Shown piece after piece: positions 51,903-62,298 of a stretch of 64,000 nt of DNA. Numbering within the stretch: the stretch's first letter is position 1; every line of letters starts with the position of its first letter. Source of the DNA: Phyllobacterium chamaecytisi (lineage in GTDB: Bacteria; Pseudomonadota; Alphaproteobacteria; Rhizobiales; Rhizobiaceae); assembly GCF_020164455.1 (NCBI RefSeq), contig NZ_JAIQWW010000007.1, positions 247,794 to 311,793 on the forward strand, in the 5' to 3' direction. The notes beneath the pieces were generated by a model, which was not told the origin of the DNA, ran no database searches, and saw nothing but the letters and a program-made list of their open reading frames with translations. The translations under genes were made by a program, and so were the position numbers.

Positions 51903-52790
51903 GTGACTTATCTCCTTGGAATTGATGGTGGCGGCACAGGTTGCAGGGCGGCATTGGCTGATCTGAGCGGCAATGTTTTAGGCACTGGCAAGAGTGGTTC
52001 GGCCAATATCATGACCGACATGAATACAGCACGTCTGAACATTCTCGATGCAACTGAAGCAGCATTCAAAAAGGCTGGAATCGACGCTGGCCAGACCAAA
52101 AGGGTCTTCGCGGTCCTCGGCCTCGCCGGCGCCAATGTCGGCGGCAATGGTGCAAAGCTGGAAGCTATGCTGCCGTTTCAAAAATCGCTTGTTTATTCAG
52201 ACGGCGTGATCGCGCTCCAGGGGGCACTTGGTGATCATGATGGTACCGTGGTGATCCTCGGCACTGGTTCCGCCTATGTTACCCGGCTCGGCAATGACAT
52301 TCGTTTTGCCGGCGGCTGGGGCTTCAAGGTTAGCGATCTCGGTGGGGGTGCGCGGCTTGGTCGGGACCTGCTCGAAGAAACATTGCTCGCCTATGACAAA
52401 TTTCATCCTAGCTCGCCGATGACAGCGGCAGTTATGGAACGGTTCGGAGGCAATCCGCATCGGATAGTCCAATTCGCCCATTCGGCGACACCGAGTGATT
52501 TCGGCACGTTTGCGCCAACCGTCTTCGAGTATGCGTCGAAAGATGACAAAGTCGCCGTTGCTCTTTTGGACAAGACCATTGGCCAAATCGAGGAAGGGCT
52601 CGACGCCATCATGTCTCCAGCCCCTATGCGTCTTTCCCTATTGGGTGGTCTTGGTGCTTTTTATGGTCCGCGCCTTTCACCTCGCTATCGGGCAATACTG
52701 CAAGCACCGTTGAATGACGCTCTGACAGGCGCAGTCCAACTGGCAGCACGCAATTTCGCTTCGTCATCGGCGGAGGTTAGCAATGGGTGA
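51903..52790 (+). CDS. BadF/BadG-family sugar kinase (GlcNAc/glucosamine kinase-like)
   Basis: 295 residues; I choose the GTG at 51903 because GGAGGACG lies 9 bp ahead, while the TTG at 51897 is too close. The actin-like ATPase fold shows YLLGIDGGGTGCRAAL (phosphate 1), VFAVLGLAGANVGGN, VVILGTGSAYVTR (phosphate 2), GGWGFKVSDLGGGARLGRD and LLGGLGAFYGP. It phosphorylates an amino sugar, probably N-acetylglucosamine or glucosamine, to the 6-phosphate. Its end overlaps the GntR gene by 8 bp. Confidence 0.9.
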   Translation: MTYLLGIDGGGTGCRAALADLSGNVLGTGKSGSANIMTDMNTARLNILDATEAAFKKAGIDAGQTKRVFAVLGLAGANVGGNGAKLEAMLPFQKSLVYSDGVIALQGALGDHDGTVVILGTGSAYVTRLGNDIRFAGGWGFKVSDLGGGARLGRDLLEETLLAYDKFHPSSPMTAAVMERFGGNPHRIVQFAHSATPSDFGTFAPTVFEYASKDDKVAVALLDKTIGQIEEGLDAIMSPAPMRLSLLGGLGAFYGPRLSPRYRAILQAPLNDALTGAVQLAARNFASSSAEVSNG

Positions 52791-53571
52791 TGGTTTGATC
52801 GATATTCTGCCTTCGCTCAACGACAGCTCTGCTGTCGGTGGTCCGCTTTACGTGAAATTGCAGCGGCTGATCGAAAATGCCGTTCGTGAAGGAAAACTTC
52901 TACCTGGAGATGCATTGCCTCCGGAGCGAGAACTTGCTGCGATGGCGGAGATCTCGCGCGTAACTGTTCGCAAAGCCGTCCAGGGTCTCGTCAATGACGG
53001 CCTGCTCGTCCAGCGGCATGGTTCTGGCACATTTGTGGCACCGCGTTCCGCACGCGTCGAACAATCCTTGTCGCATCTCACATCCTTCACTGAAGATATG
53101 GCACGGCGCGGGATGATTGTCCGCTCGACTTGGCTCGACCGCGGCGTCTATGCGCCTTCCCCTGAAGAAATGGTGACGCTCGGACTGTCATCCGGCGAAA
53201 AGGTGGCGCGGATCAGCCGATTGCGCGTGGCCAATGACACGCCCATGGCAATCGAACGTGCCGCCTTGTCGATTCATGTGCTGCCAAATCCGGAACTTGT
53301 CACTTTATCGCTCTATGCGGTGCTGGCGGAGAGCGGCAATCGTCCGGTCAGGGCGATACAGCGCATTTCTGCGGCCATTTTGAAAGAGAATGATGCTAAA
53401 CTGCTCCAGGTTCCGGCGGGTTCCGCCAGCTTGAATATCGAGCGGATATCCTACCTCGAATCCGGAAAGGTTATCGAATTTACCCGATCGATCTACCGTG
53501 CCGACGCCTATGAATTTGTCGCCGAACTGAAGCTCGGCGAGTCTTCGGAAATTTCAGGAGCAGTGCTGTGA
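52783..53571 (+). CDS. GntR-family regulator, HutC/NagR (UTRA) type
   Basis: 262 residues. The winged helix (about 18-90) has PLYVKLQRLIENAVREGKLL, ALPPERELAAMAEISRVTVRKA and LLVQRHGSGTFVAP. The UTRA effector domain (about 105-255) has ISRLRVANDTPMAIERAAL and IEFTRSIYRADAYEF. By family and place it should sense GlcNAc-6-P or glucosamine-6-P and repress both arms of the locus. Candidate sites are the TTGGTATT repeats at 51860. Confidence 0.93.
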   Translation: MGDGLIDILPSLNDSSAVGGPLYVKLQRLIENAVREGKLLPGDALPPERELAAMAEISRVTVRKAVQGLVNDGLLVQRHGSGTFVAPRSARVEQSLSHLTSFTEDMARRGMIVRSTWLDRGVYAPSPEEMVTLGLSSGEKVARISRLRVANDTPMAIERAALSIHVLPNPELVTLSLYAVLAESGNRPVRAIQRISAAILKENDAKLLQVPAGSASLNIERISYLESGKVIEFTRSIYRADAYEFVAELKLGESSEISGAVL

Positions 53572-54599
53572 ATACCAGAACGACCCTCATGCGGGAAGAA
53601 ATACTCTCAATTCCCGATGTGACAGCGAAGTTTCTTGACGCCTCCCGCGCAACGCTTGCTGCAGCCGGTGCGAAGTTGCGCGAAAAGAACCCGCCCTTCC
53701 TTGCGTCGATTGCTCGTGGCTCGTCGGATCATGTCAGTGCCTTCCTGAAGTATTCGAGCGAGCTCACTGCCGGTATTCCCGTTGCTTCGCTCGGGCCCTC
53801 CGTCGCATCGATCTATGGCGTGAAGCTTAAACTTGGCTCTGCTGCGACACTATCCATCTCACAGTCTGGCAAGAGTCCAGACATAGTCAGCATGACAAAC
53901 GCCGCCCGTGAAAGCGGTGCACTGACGATCGCCATCACCAATGTCATCAAGTCTGACCTCGCACATGCCAGCGACTTTGCTATCGACATCCTGGCCGGAC
54001 CAGAGCGCAGCGTCGCCGCCACAAAGTCGTTCATTAGCTCGGCTGTTGCCGGTCTCGCGCTGATCGGACATTGGACCGAAGACAACAAGTTGCTCGCCGC
54101 AATCGATGATCTTCCAGCCGCGCTCGCCAAGGCCGTCGCCTGTGACTGGTCAGCCTTCGCGGGCGCAGTGACCGACGAAAACTCGCTGTTTGTTCTTGGA
54201 CGCGGACCATCTCTGGCAATCGCCAATGAAATGGCGCTGAAATTCAAGGAAACAAGTGCGGTTCATGCGGAAGCCTTCAGTGCTGCCGAAGTCATGCACG
54301 GGCCAAAGGCTATTGTCGGCGAAGGCTTCCCGATTCTCGTGCTCGCCGCACGCGACGCAGCCGAAGATTCGCTCGTGGATGCTGCCAATCGCCTGGCCGA
54401 CCAGGGCGCTGCGGTGTTCCTCACATCGTCCAAACCATCACATGCTACGGCCCTGCCCTTCGTGGCTACGTCCCACCCGCTGACTGACCCACTGGCACTG
54501 CTTGTCTCCTTCTACTCTTTCGTGGAAGGCTTTGCCCGCAGCCGTGGATTGAACCCGGATGAACCGCCGCACTTACGAAAAGTGACTGAAACCCTATGA
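53568..54599 (+). CDS. SIS-domain glucosamine-6-phosphate deaminase (NagB-II type)
   Basis: 343 residues with a GTG start at 53568, overlapping the GntR stop by 4 bp; AGGAG lies 7 bp ahead. Two SIS domains without the N-terminal glutaminase of GlmS: ARGSSDHVSAFLKYSSELTAG, LSISQSGKSPDIVSMTNAAR and, in the second, FVLGRGPSLAIANEMALKFKET then AEAFSAAEVMHGPKAIV. The C-terminal HLRKVTETL resembles the end of such deaminases. It turns glucosamine-6-P into fructose-6-P and ammonia. Confidence 0.92.
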   Translation: MNTRTTLMREEILSIPDVTAKFLDASRATLAAAGAKLREKNPPFLASIARGSSDHVSAFLKYSSELTAGIPVASLGPSVASIYGVKLKLGSAATLSISQSGKSPDIVSMTNAARESGALTIAITNVIKSDLAHASDFAIDILAGPERSVAATKSFISSAVAGLALIGHWTEDNKLLAAIDDLPAALAKAVACDWSAFAGAVTDENSLFVLGRGPSLAIANEMALKFKETSAVHAEAFSAAEVMHGPKAIVGEGFPILVLAARDAAEDSLVDAANRLADQGAAVFLTSSKPSHATALPFVATSHPLTDPLALLVSFYSFVEGFARSRGLNPDEPPHLRKVTETL

Positions 54600-55756
54600 G
54601 CACTATCTATACCCTTACTGGCGCCGAGATATTCGACGGCGAAAGCTGGCACGCCGATTCAGGCCTGGTTGTCGATGGCGATGTGATCAAGAGTATCACG
54701 CCGTTGTCGGATTTGCCCGGTGACGTCCGCCGGGTCGAATTGAAGGGCGGTAAGCTTGTACCGGGCTTCATCGATGTACAGGTCAATGGGGGCGGTGGCG
54801 TACTCCTCAACGACGGTCCAAGCATCGATGCAATCCGCACCATATGCGATGCGCATTTCGCCTTCGGCACGACTGCCTTGCTGCCAACGTTGATTACCGA
54901 TACGCCGGAAATAACTGCGGCGGCCATCGCTGCAGGCAAGGCCGCGGCGCAAGAGAAAGTGGCCGGATTTATCGGCTTGCATCTTGAAGGTCCGCATCTG
55001 TCCTTGACACACAAGGGCACGCACGACCCGAAGCTGATCCGGCCGATGGACGACGCTGATCTCCTTGCCATCATCGAAGCCGTGCAGGAATTGCCGGTTC
55101 TGCTGACCACAGTCGCACCGGAAACGGTATCGGCTGAAAAGATCCGGGCGATGGTCGATGCCGGGGTGATCGTCAGCCTCGGCCATAGCGGCGCATCCTA
55201 TGAAGTCGCGCTGGCAGCCAAGGATGCGGGTGCAACTATGGTGACACACCTGTTCAATGCGATGAGCCAGCTCGGCCATCGCAGTCCCGGCGTGGTTGGC
55301 GCGGTGCTTGAATCAGGTGAACTGTCCGCGGGGTTGATCGCCGACGGCTTTCATGTCGACAAAGCCTCAATGGCCATCGCACTGCGTGCCAAGCAGGGTC
55401 CGGCGAAGATATTTCTCGTTACCGACGCAATGTCCACGATAGGCACCGATATTACAACTTTCACGTTGAACGGACGCAGGATCACACGTGCCGGTGGACG
55501 TTTGACACTGGACGACGGGACACTGGCCGGTGCTGATCTCGATATGATCTCGGCCGTTCGTTTCGTGCATCGCGAGCTCGGTCTGTCTCTCGATGAGGCA
55601 CTGCGTATGGCATCGCTCTACCCAGCCCAGAGTATTCGTATCGATCACCACTATGGACGCCTAGCGCCGGGCTATATCGCCAATATCGTGCATCTCGACG
55701 AGAAGCTCGATGTCAATCATGTCTGGATCGGTGGCGACTCGCACTACGCACGTTGA
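54596..55756 (+). CDS. nagA: N-acetylglucosamine-6-phosphate deacetylase
   Basis: 386 residues; the ATG overlaps the previous stop (ATGA). Amidohydrolase fold: KLVPGFIDVQVNGGGGVLLND, FIGLHLEGPHLSLTHKGTHDP (Glu metal ligand), SLGHSGASYE (His ligand), VTHLFNAMSQLGHRSPGVVG (His ligand), FLVTDAMSTIGTD (catalytic Asp). It deacetylates GlcNAc-6-P to feed the deaminase encoded just before. Confidence 0.96.
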   Translation: MSTIYTLTGAEIFDGESWHADSGLVVDGDVIKSITPLSDLPGDVRRVELKGGKLVPGFIDVQVNGGGGVLLNDGPSIDAIRTICDAHFAFGTTALLPTLITDTPEITAAAIAAGKAAAQEKVAGFIGLHLEGPHLSLTHKGTHDPKLIRPMDDADLLAIIEAVQELPVLLTTVAPETVSAEKIRAMVDAGVIVSLGHSGASYEVALAAKDAGATMVTHLFNAMSQLGHRSPGVVGAVLESGELSAGLIADGFHVDKASMAIALRAKQGPAKIFLVTDAMSTIGTDITTFTLNGRRITRAGGRLTLDDGTLAGADLDMISAVRFVHRELGLSLDEALRMASLYPAQSIRIDHHYGRLAPGYIANIVHLDEKLDVNHVWIGGDSHYAR

Positions 55757-55808
55757 CGGAACAGTTCGGCTGGTCATACTAGAGTCTTCACCTTACTGGA
55801 GAATCGAG

Positions 55809-56408
55809 ATGGCCAAGGACGCGCTGATCGTCGTCGATGTGCAGAATGACTTCTGTCCTGGCGGGGCGTTAGGAGTCGATGGCGGGCATGAGATCGTCCC
55901 GATCATTAACAAGCTCATGCAGCGTTTCGATCGCGTCGTCCTTACCCAGGACTGGCACACACCCGGGCACTCAAGTTTTGCATCGTCACATCCCGGCAAG
56001 GCGCCGTTCGAAACAATCATGATGCCCTATGGTGAGCAGGTCCTCTGGCCCGATCATTGTATCCAGGGATCGGCAGGCTCAGAATTTCATCCGGATCTGA
56101 TCTGGACAAAAGCCGAGTTGGTGGTCCGCAAAGGTTTTCATCCGCATATCGACAGCTATTCGACTTTCTACGAAAACGACCGCAAGACCCCTACGGGACT
56201 TGCCGGTTATTTGCGCGAGCGTGGCATTACCAATGTGACTTTCGCAGGTCTCGCGACTGACTATTGTGTCGCATATTCCGCGCTCGACGCTATCGCGCAC
56301 GGATTCACCGCCGAAGTGCTGCTAGATGCTTGTCGCGGGATCGATCTTGGCGGCTCACTCGTCACCATGATGACAAAAATGCGCGAGGCTGGCGTTGTGC
56401 TCGTTTAA
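55809..56408 (+). CDS. pncA: Nicotinamidase
   Basis: 199 residues from the ATG at 55809, behind GGAGAATCGAG; a longer frame overlaps nagA. Cysteine-hydrolase fold: ALIVVDVQNDFCPGGALGV with catalytic Asp10, TQDWHTPGHSSFA, WPDHCIQGSAGSEFHPDL, VVRKGFHPHIDSYSTF (Lys), and FAGLATDYCVAYSALDA with the nucleophile Cys. It deamidates nicotinamide for NAD salvage. Its link with the amino-sugar genes is only positional (52 bp after nagA). Confidence 0.93.
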   Translation: MAKDALIVVDVQNDFCPGGALGVDGGHEIVPIINKLMQRFDRVVLTQDWHTPGHSSFASSHPGKAPFETIMMPYGEQVLWPDHCIQGSAGSEFHPDLIWTKAELVVRKGFHPHIDSYSTFYENDRKTPTGLAGYLRERGITNVTFAGLATDYCVAYSALDAIAHGFTAEVLLDACRGIDLGGSLVTMMTKMREAGVVLV

Positions 56409-56470
56409 CGGGCCTCTCAAAGTGAACAGCTGAGCATTTTTCCACAGCCTTGAACCAAGGTATGAGCTTC

Positions 56471-56499
56471 CAGTCATAAAACTGTTGTTTCCCTGTCAC
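56471..56499 (+). promoter_or_regulatory. PHO box with three 7-bp repeats
   Basis: CAGTCAT-AAAA-CTGTTGT-TTCC-CTGTCAC (56471-56499): three near-copies of CTGTCAT at 11-bp steps, the layout of a PhoB site, 62 bp ahead of ugpB. It predicts induction of the ugp genes by phosphate limitation. Confidence 0.65.
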
Positions 56500-56561
56500 A
56501 TAATGACGATACTGCCCTCAAGCGCACTTCAGATGACGCCTTATGTGTATGGGAGATTCAC

Positions 56562-57872
56562 ATGACTTTTCGCGGCACTTCACTGAGCCTTGCTCTCGGC
56601 ATTGTCCTCGCCTCATCCACCTCGTCTTTCGCCGTCACCGAGATCAGCTGGTGGCATGCGATGACTGGCGCCAATAACGAGGTCGTCAACACGCTTTCCA
56701 AGGAATTCAATGAAAGCCAAAGCGACTACAAGGTGGTTCCGGTGTTCAAGGGCACGTATCCTGAAACGCTGAATGCCGGCATTGCCGCCTTCCGCGCCAA
56801 GCAGGCGCCGGACATCATCCAGGTATTTGATGCGGGCACCGGCGTGATGATGGCCGCCGAGGGTGCGATCAAGCCGGTCGCCGACATTCTTTCGATGGGC
56901 GGCGCCAAGTTTGACAAGAGCCTCTATTTGCCTGGAATTGTCGCCTATTATTCCAAGCCCGACGGCACGATGCTGTCCTTCCCGTATAACAGTTCCTCGC
57001 CGATCCTCTACTACAACAAGGACATCTTCAAGAAGGCCGGACTCGACGAAAACAAACCACCCAAGACGTGGCCGGAAGTCTGGGACGCTGCGAAGAAGAT
57101 CAAGACAAGCGGCGCAGCCAAATGCGGATATACCTCGGCCTGGCTGACCTGGATCCACACGGAAAACTTCGCCGCCTGGAACAACCTGCCCTGGGGGTCG
57201 AATGAAAACGGTATCGGCGGCGTCGATGTCGAGTTGAAGATCAATGCGCCAATTTACGTCAAGCATTTCCAGGAACTCGCCGATCTCGCAAAGGATGGTA
57301 CTTTCCGTTACGGAGGTCGTACGTCCGAAGCCAAACCGCTCTTCCTTTCCGGCGAATGCGGCATCTACAACGATTCATCGGGCGGGCTCGGTGACGTGAT
57401 CAAATCAGGTATGAACTACGGAACAGGTCCGTTGCCCTATGACCCTGAGTCTAAAGATGCTCCGCAGAATACGATCCCAGGCGGCGCCAGCCTCTGGGTT
57501 TTTGCGGGCAAGAGCGACGAGCAATACAAGGGCGTCGCAGCCTTCTTCAACTTCCTCTCCAAGACCGAAATTCAGGCGCGCCTGCATCAGGTGTCGGGCT
57601 ATTTGCCGGTAACGTTGGCCGCCTATGAAGAAACCAAGAAGTCCGGCTTCTACGACAAGAATCCCGGTCGCGAAACGCCGATCCAGCAGATGATGGGCAA
57701 GGCACCGACTGAGAACTCAAAGGGTGTCCGCCTCGTCAACTTGCCCCAGGTTCGCGACATCCAGAACGAAGAGTTCGAAAACATGCTTTCGGGTAAACAG
57801 ACTGCCCAGCAGGCTCTGGATAACGCCGTCAAGCGTGGCAACGCTGCGATAAAACAGGCAATCGGCCAATAA
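56562..57872 (+). CDS. ugpB: sn-Glycerol-3-phosphate ABC transporter substrate-binding protein
   Basis: 436 residues. The signal peptide ends near SFAVTE (about 25). The mature family-1 binding fold begins [48 protein letters not shown] and [21 protein letters not shown] follow, all typical for UgpB. It binds glycerol-3-phosphate or glycerophosphodiesters in the periplasm. First gene of ugpBAEC, behind the PHO box. Confidence 0.93.
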   Translation: MTFRGTSLSLALGIVLASSTSSFAVTEISWWHAMTGANNEVVNTLSKEFNESQSDYKVVPVFKGTYPETLNAGIAAFRAKQAPDIIQVFDAGTGVMMAAEGAIKPVADILSMGGAKFDKSLYLPGIVAYYSKPDGTMLSFPYNSSSPILYYNKDIFKKAGLDENKPPKTWPEVWDAAKKIKTSGAAKCGYTSAWLTWIHTENFAAWNNLPWGSNENGIGGVDVELKINAPIYVKHFQELADLAKDGTFRYGGRTSEAKPLFLSGECGIYNDSSGGLGDVIKSGMNYGTGPLPYDPESKDAPQNTIPGGASLWVFAGKSDEQYKGVAAFFNFLSKTEIQARLHQVSGYLPVTLAAYEETKKSGFYDKNPGRETPIQQMMGKAPTENSKGVRLVNLPQVRDIQNEEFENMLSGKQTAQQALDNAVKRGNAAIKQAIGQ

Positions 57873-57937
57873 TCTTCATTTCATGTGACAGCCTCGTCCG
57901 CAATCTACGGACGGGGCTATTTCAAAACGAGGCATTC

Positions 57938-58828
57938 ATGGCATCGTCAACGCGCGTCACTTTTCCAAACAAGTTTTTGCCCTATCTGCTGCTGGCACCG
58001 CAACTCGCCATCACCGCAATATTCTTCTATTGGCCCGCATCGCAAGCGATCTATCAATCCGTCTTGCGCGAAGATCCCTTCGGGCTGTCGACGCAATTTG
58101 TCGGTCTGGATAATTTCCGGCGCGTCCTCGGAGATCCAAACTATCTGAACTCGCTTCAGGTCACGGTTATATTCTCTGTAGCCACAGCGCTCATCGCGAT
58201 GGCGCTTGCCCTTCTGTTAGCCGTCATGGCGGATAAGGTTATCCGCGGCAAAGGCATCTACAGAACGCTTTTGATCTGGCCCTATGCGGTCGCACCGGCA
58301 ATCGCCGGCATGCTTTGGCTTTTTCTGTTCAATCCATCGATGGGAACGCTTGCCTATCTCTTCCGCTCGACAGGCTATAATTGGGACCCACTGCTCAACG
58401 GCGATCAGGCAATGGTGCTCATCGTCTCAGCCGCAGCGTGGAAGCAGATCAGCTACAATTTCCTGTTTTTCGTCGCCGGTCTGCAGTCGATCCCCAAATC
58501 GCTGATCGAAGCGGCAGCCATTGATGGCGCAGGCGAAACGAAGCGCTTCTGGACCATCGTTTTTCCGCTACTGGCTCCGACGACCTTCTTCCTGCTCGTC
58601 GTCAACACGGTCTATGCCTTTTTCGACACGTTCGGCATCATCCACGCGGTCACGGGGGGCGGCCCCGGCAAAGCTACGGAGACGCTCGTCTACAAGGTCT
58701 ACAATGACGGCTTCGTCAACCTCATCCTGGGTGACTCCGCCGCTCAGTCGGTAATCCTGATGATCATTGTTATCGGCTTGACGGCTATTCAGTTCCGCTA
58801 TGTCGAGCGCAAAGTGCACTACGGCTGA
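57938..58828 (+). CDS. ugpA: sn-Glycerol-3-phosphate ABC transporter permease
   Basis: 296 residues, six membrane helices; starts [19 protein letters not shown]. The EAA-type loop [23 protein letters not shown] and [20 protein letters not shown] near the C-terminus are characteristic of UgpA. It pairs with UgpE. Confidence 0.94.
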   Translation: MASSTRVTFPNKFLPYLLLAPQLAITAIFFYWPASQAIYQSVLREDPFGLSTQFVGLDNFRRVLGDPNYLNSLQVTVIFSVATALIAMALALLLAVMADKVIRGKGIYRTLLIWPYAVAPAIAGMLWLFLFNPSMGTLAYLFRSTGYNWDPLLNGDQAMVLIVSAAAWKQISYNFLFFVAGLQSIPKSLIEAAAIDGAGETKRFWTIVFPLLAPTTFFLLVVNTVYAFFDTFGIIHAVTGGGPGKATETLVYKVYNDGFVNLILGDSAAQSVILMIIVIGLTAIQFRYVERKVHYG

Positions 58829-58837
58829 GGATAGATC

Positions 58838-59686
58838 ATGATTCAGAACAATCCTGTCGGCCGTCTGATCGCCCATGTGATATTGATCATCGGTATATTG
58901 ATCGTGGCCTTCCCGATCTACTACACCTTCGTCGCCTCGACGCAAACGCTCCAGGAAATATTGCGCCCACCCCTATCATTGCTGCCAGGGGGACACTTCT
59001 GGGAGAACTATTCCGCAGCGCTCTTCGGAGGCGTAGGCCGTATCGGCGGTGTGGGCGTAGATCGGCTCCTGTTTAACACGCTGGTGATGGCGCTCGGCAT
59101 TGCCATCGGAAAGATCTGTATCTCGATCCTTTCTGCCTACGCGATCGTCTTCTTCCGTTTTCCCGGGCGCATGGTCTTCTTTTGGCTCATTTTCATAACC
59201 CTGATGCTACCGGTCGAGGTTCGCATCCTGCCAACCTACAAGATCATGGTCGACCTTGGTCTGATCGATACCTATACGGGGTTGATCCTGCCGCTCATGG
59301 CGTCTGCAACCGCCACGCTGTTGTTTCGGCAGTTCTTCATGACCATCCCCGGCGAACTTGTCGAAGCTGCCCGCGTCGATGGCGCAGGACCATGGCGATT
59401 CTTCAAGGATATCCTGCTGCCGCTATCCAAGACCAACATCGCGGCCTTGTTCGTGATCCTCTTCATTTATGGATGGACGCAGTATCTCTGGCCGCTCTTG
59501 ATGACAAACCGCAACGACATGTCGACCATCGTCATTGGTCTGCGCAAGATGATTTCCTTCGCCGATGCCGATACCGAATGGCACTTGGTGATGGTGACCT
59601 GCATTCTCGCCATACTGCCCCCAATCGTCGTTGTCGTTCTCATGCAACGCTGGTTCGTGCGCGGTTTGGTCGAAACGGAGAAATGA
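58838..59686 (+). CDS. ugpE: sn-Glycerol-3-phosphate ABC transporter permease
   Basis: 282 residues, six membrane helices, 9 bp after ugp[30 protein letters not shown] and the loop [22 protein letters not shown] are typical of UgpE, as is [14 protein letters not shown]. Inner-membrane partner of UgpA. Confidence 0.94.
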   Translation: MIQNNPVGRLIAHVILIIGILIVAFPIYYTFVASTQTLQEILRPPLSLLPGGHFWENYSAALFGGVGRIGGVGVDRLLFNTLVMALGIAIGKICISILSAYAIVFFRFPGRMVFFWLIFITLMLPVEVRILPTYKIMVDLGLIDTYTGLILPLMASATATLLFRQFFMTIPGELVEAARVDGAGPWRFFKDILLPLSKTNIAALFVILFIYGWTQYLWPLLMTNRNDMSTIVIGLRKMISFADADTEWHLVMVTCILAILPPIVVVVLMQRWFVRGLVETEK

Positions 59687-59693
59687 TACCGAT

Positions 59694-60764
59694 ATGGCAA
59701 ATGTAGAATTGACCAATGTTCGCAAGGTTTATAGTAGCTCCGTCGAAGCGGTCAAAGGCATCAACATTGCCATCGAAGATGGCGCCCTGTGCGTGCTGGT
59801 CGGTCCATCCGGCTGCGGAAAGTCCACCTTGCTGCGTATGATCGCGGGTCTGGAGTCTATCACCGACGGCACAGTTAAAATCGACAACAAGGTGGTCAAT
59901 GAACTCGGACCTGCCGAGCGCGACATCGCAATGGTATTCCAGAACTATGCGCTCTACCCGCATATGAAGGTCTACGACAACATGGCCTATGGCCTGCGCA
60001 ACCGGGGTATGCCAAAGGATCAGATCGACAAACGTGTAAAAGACGCGGCTCAAATCCTTGAATTGACTCAGCTTCTGGAACGTCGTCCGAAGGAACTTTC
60101 GGGCGGTCAGCGTCAGCGCGTGGCCATGGGCCGTGCCATTGTCCGCAGCCCGAAAGTGTTCCTTTTCGATGAGCCGCTCTCCAACCTCGATGCCAAGCTT
60201 CGTGGGCAAATGCGTGTTGAAATCAAGAACCTGCAGCGGCAACTGGGTGTGACCAGCGTCTATGTTACCCATGACCAGCTTGAAGCCATGACGCTCGCCG
60301 ATATCCTTGTCGTCATGAACGCCGGTTCCGTAGAACAAATCGGCGCACCGCTCGATATCTACGAGAAACCGGCCAGCACCTTTGTCGCAAGCTTCATTGG
60401 CGCGCCGCCCATGAACCTTGTGCCGGTCACGGCCGACCATTCGGGACTGGTTCTGAAGGATGGCACACGCATCGGTGCAGAGGGGCTATCCATTCCAGCG
60501 ACGGGATCCTTGATCGGCTTCCGTCCAGAAGATCTTGAGGTGTCCGCTGGCACCGATACGCATATCGGCGGACTGGCGCTTGATCTCAAGGTTCAGGGTG
60601 TAGAGCCGGTCGGCGCCGAAAGCTATGTGTATGGCACCATCGGCGGAGAAAGGGTTGTCGTGCGCGTTCCAGGGCGGTCAACATCGAACACCGATGATCA
60701 ATTGCGCGTCATTATCCCGAAACAAAAACTGCATCTGTTCGGCGCGGACGGCAAGCGAATCTAG
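59694..60764 (+). CDS. ugpC: sn-Glycerol-3-phosphate ABC transporter ATP-binding protein
   Basis: 356 residues from the ATG at 59694 ([13 protein letters not shown]), 7 bp after ugpE. Walker [11 protein letters not shown] loop [16 protein letters not shown], signature [17 protein letters not shown], Walker [22 protein letters not shown] loop [12 protein letters not shown]. The C-terminal OB domain has [11 protein letters not shown]. It energises UgpAE. The last gene of the operon converges on metQ. Confidence 0.95.
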   Translation: MANVELTNVRKVYSSSVEAVKGINIAIEDGALCVLVGPSGCGKSTLLRMIAGLESITDGTVKIDNKVVNELGPAERDIAMVFQNYALYPHMKVYDNMAYGLRNRGMPKDQIDKRVKDAAQILELTQLLERRPKELSGGQRQRVAMGRAIVRSPKVFLFDEPLSNLDAKLRGQMRVEIKNLQRQLGVTSVYVTHDQLEAMTLADILVVMNAGSVEQIGAPLDIYEKPASTFVASFIGAPPMNLVPVTADHSGLVLKDGTRIGAEGLSIPATGSLIGFRPEDLEVSAGTDTHIGGLALDLKVQGVEPVGAESYVYGTIGGERVVVRVPGRSTSNTDDQLRVIIPKQKLHLFGADGKRI

Positions 60765-60823
60765 TCGATCGCCGCCCGCTGTTTCTTACACCTCGCATTG
60801 CGATGGCGTTCGCTTGCTGGCAT

Positions 60824-61606
60824 TTACCAGCTTGGGACGGCCGCACCCTTGTACTTGTCGAGAATGAACTGCTTCACTGGATCCGAATGGTAAGATTCAA
60901 TGAGTGTCTTCACCCAGGGCTTGTCCTTGTCAGCAGTACGGACAGCGATGAGATTGACGTATGGAGCCTTTTCACCTTCCTTCAGGATCGTACCGTTCAT
61001 GGGATCAAGCCCGGCCTCAAGCGCGTAGTTTGTATTGATTGCTGCGGCATCGACGTCATCAATCGAACGCGGTAGCTGGGCGGCATCGAGTTCAACGAAC
61101 TTGAAGTTCTTCTTGTTTTCGGTGATGTCGGCAGGCGTGACCTTCAGGCCGGCACCGTCCTTCAGCTTGATCGCACCCTTATCGGCGAGAATGAGCAGGG
61201 CACGGCCGCCATTGGTCGGATCATTCGGAATCGCAATCGTAGCCCCATCCGCTAACTCGTCGAAACTCTTCACTTTTTTGGAATAGACGCCCATCGGAAA
61301 ATTGACGGTATAGGCCACATCGACGATGTCGAATTTCCGGTCGGCGATCTGATTGTCGAGGTAAGGTTTGTGCTGGAAAGAATTTGCATCGAGCTCGCCA
61401 TCATTCAACGCCTGGTTTGGTACCACGTAATCAGAGAACTCGAGGATCTGGATATCTAGGCCCTTTGGCTTGGCGACTTCCGCGACCTTTTCGAGAATCT
61501 GCGCATGCTCGCCCGGCGTAACCCCGATCTTGATCGTTTCGGCCAGCGCACCAGTCGCGCCGAGGATCGCCGCCAAGGCTGCTACACCAAGTATTTTCTT
61601 CAACAT
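60824..61606 (-). CDS. metQ: Methionine ABC transporter substrate-binding protein
   Basis: 260 residues. Signal peptide MLKKILGVAALAAILGATG then ALAETIKIG; no lipobox Cys is seen, so unlike many MetQ proteins it is probably not lipidated. The NlpA/MetQ fold has KIGVTPGEHAQILEKVAEVAK, LNDGELDANSFQHKPYLDNQ, SKKVKSFDELADGATIAIPNDPTN and AAINTNYALEAGLDP. It binds D- or L-methionine. Third gene of metNIQ. Confidence 0.93.
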   Translation of the reverse strand: MLKKILGVAALAAILGATGALAETIKIGVTPGEHAQILEKVAEVAKPKGLDIQILEFSDYVVPNQALNDGELDANSFQHKPYLDNQIADRKFDIVDVAYTVNFPMGVYSKKVKSFDELADGATIAIPNDPTNGGRALLILADKGAIKLKDGAGLKVTPADITENKKNFKFVELDAAQLPRSIDDVDAAAINTNYALEAGLDPMNGTILKEGEKAPYVNLIAVRTADKDKPWVKTLIESYHSDPVKQFILDKYKGAAVPSW

Positions 61607-61632
61607 TTCATTCTCCTGCTTTTACAATAAAT

Positions 61633-62298
61633 TCAACGAGGACGGCTGCGCTTGTCGAATTGCCGCGCCAACCGGTCACCGGCGCTCTGGACAAGTTGAA
61701 CGAGCACGATCAACACCACAACGACGACGGCCATGACATCGGGCATGAAGCGTTGATAGCCGTAGCGGATGCCAAGGTCGCCGAGACCGCCGCCGCCAAT
61801 CGCGCCAACCATTGCCGCATAACCAATCAGGCTGACGATCGTCAGGGTCAGTGCAGAGGTAATTCCGGGCCGCGCCTCGGCAAGCAGCACCTTGAAGACG
61901 ATCTGCATCGGGCTTGCACCCATTGCGCGCGCTGCTTCCGTCAGACCAGGATCGACCTCACGAATTGCCGTCTCGACCAGACGAGCAACGAAGGGGATTG
62001 TCGCAATCGTCAACGGCACTATCGCAGCAGTGGTTCCTATTGATGTGCCTGCAACGATCCGGGTGAACGGGATGATGGCAACGACCAGAATGATGAACGG
62101 CGTCGAACGTGTGGCGTTGACGATGGCGCCAAGCACCTTGTTGACCCAAGGCGCCGCGAAAAGCTCGCCTCGCCCGCTCGTCGCCAGAAACACGCCGAGC
62201 GGAATACCCAGCAATGAACCGATCAGTCCAGCGACCGCGACCATATACAATGTCTGGCCCGTCGCCTTGACGATGAGAGCAATGATATCAGCGGACAT
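61633..62298 (-). CDS. metI: Methionine ABC transporter permease
   Basis: 221 residues from the ATG at 62298 ([10 protein letters not shown]), overlapping metN by 11 bp; a longer frame lies inside metN. Five membrane helices, with [20 protein letters not shown], the loop [26 protein letters not shown] segment (LLAEARPG), and [20 protein letters not shown] at the C-terminus. Typical MetI. Confidence 0.94.
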   Translation of the reverse strand: MSADIIALIVKATGQTLYMVAVAGLIGSLLGIPLGVFLATSGRGELFAAPWVNKVLGAIVNATRSTPFIILVVAIIPFTRIVAGTSIGTTAAIVPLTIATIPFVARLVETAIREVDPGLTEAARAMGASPMQIVFKVLLAEARPGITSALTLTIVSLIGYAAMVGAIGGGGLGDLGIRYGYQRFMPDVMAVVVVVLIVLVQLVQSAGDRLARQFDKRSRPR

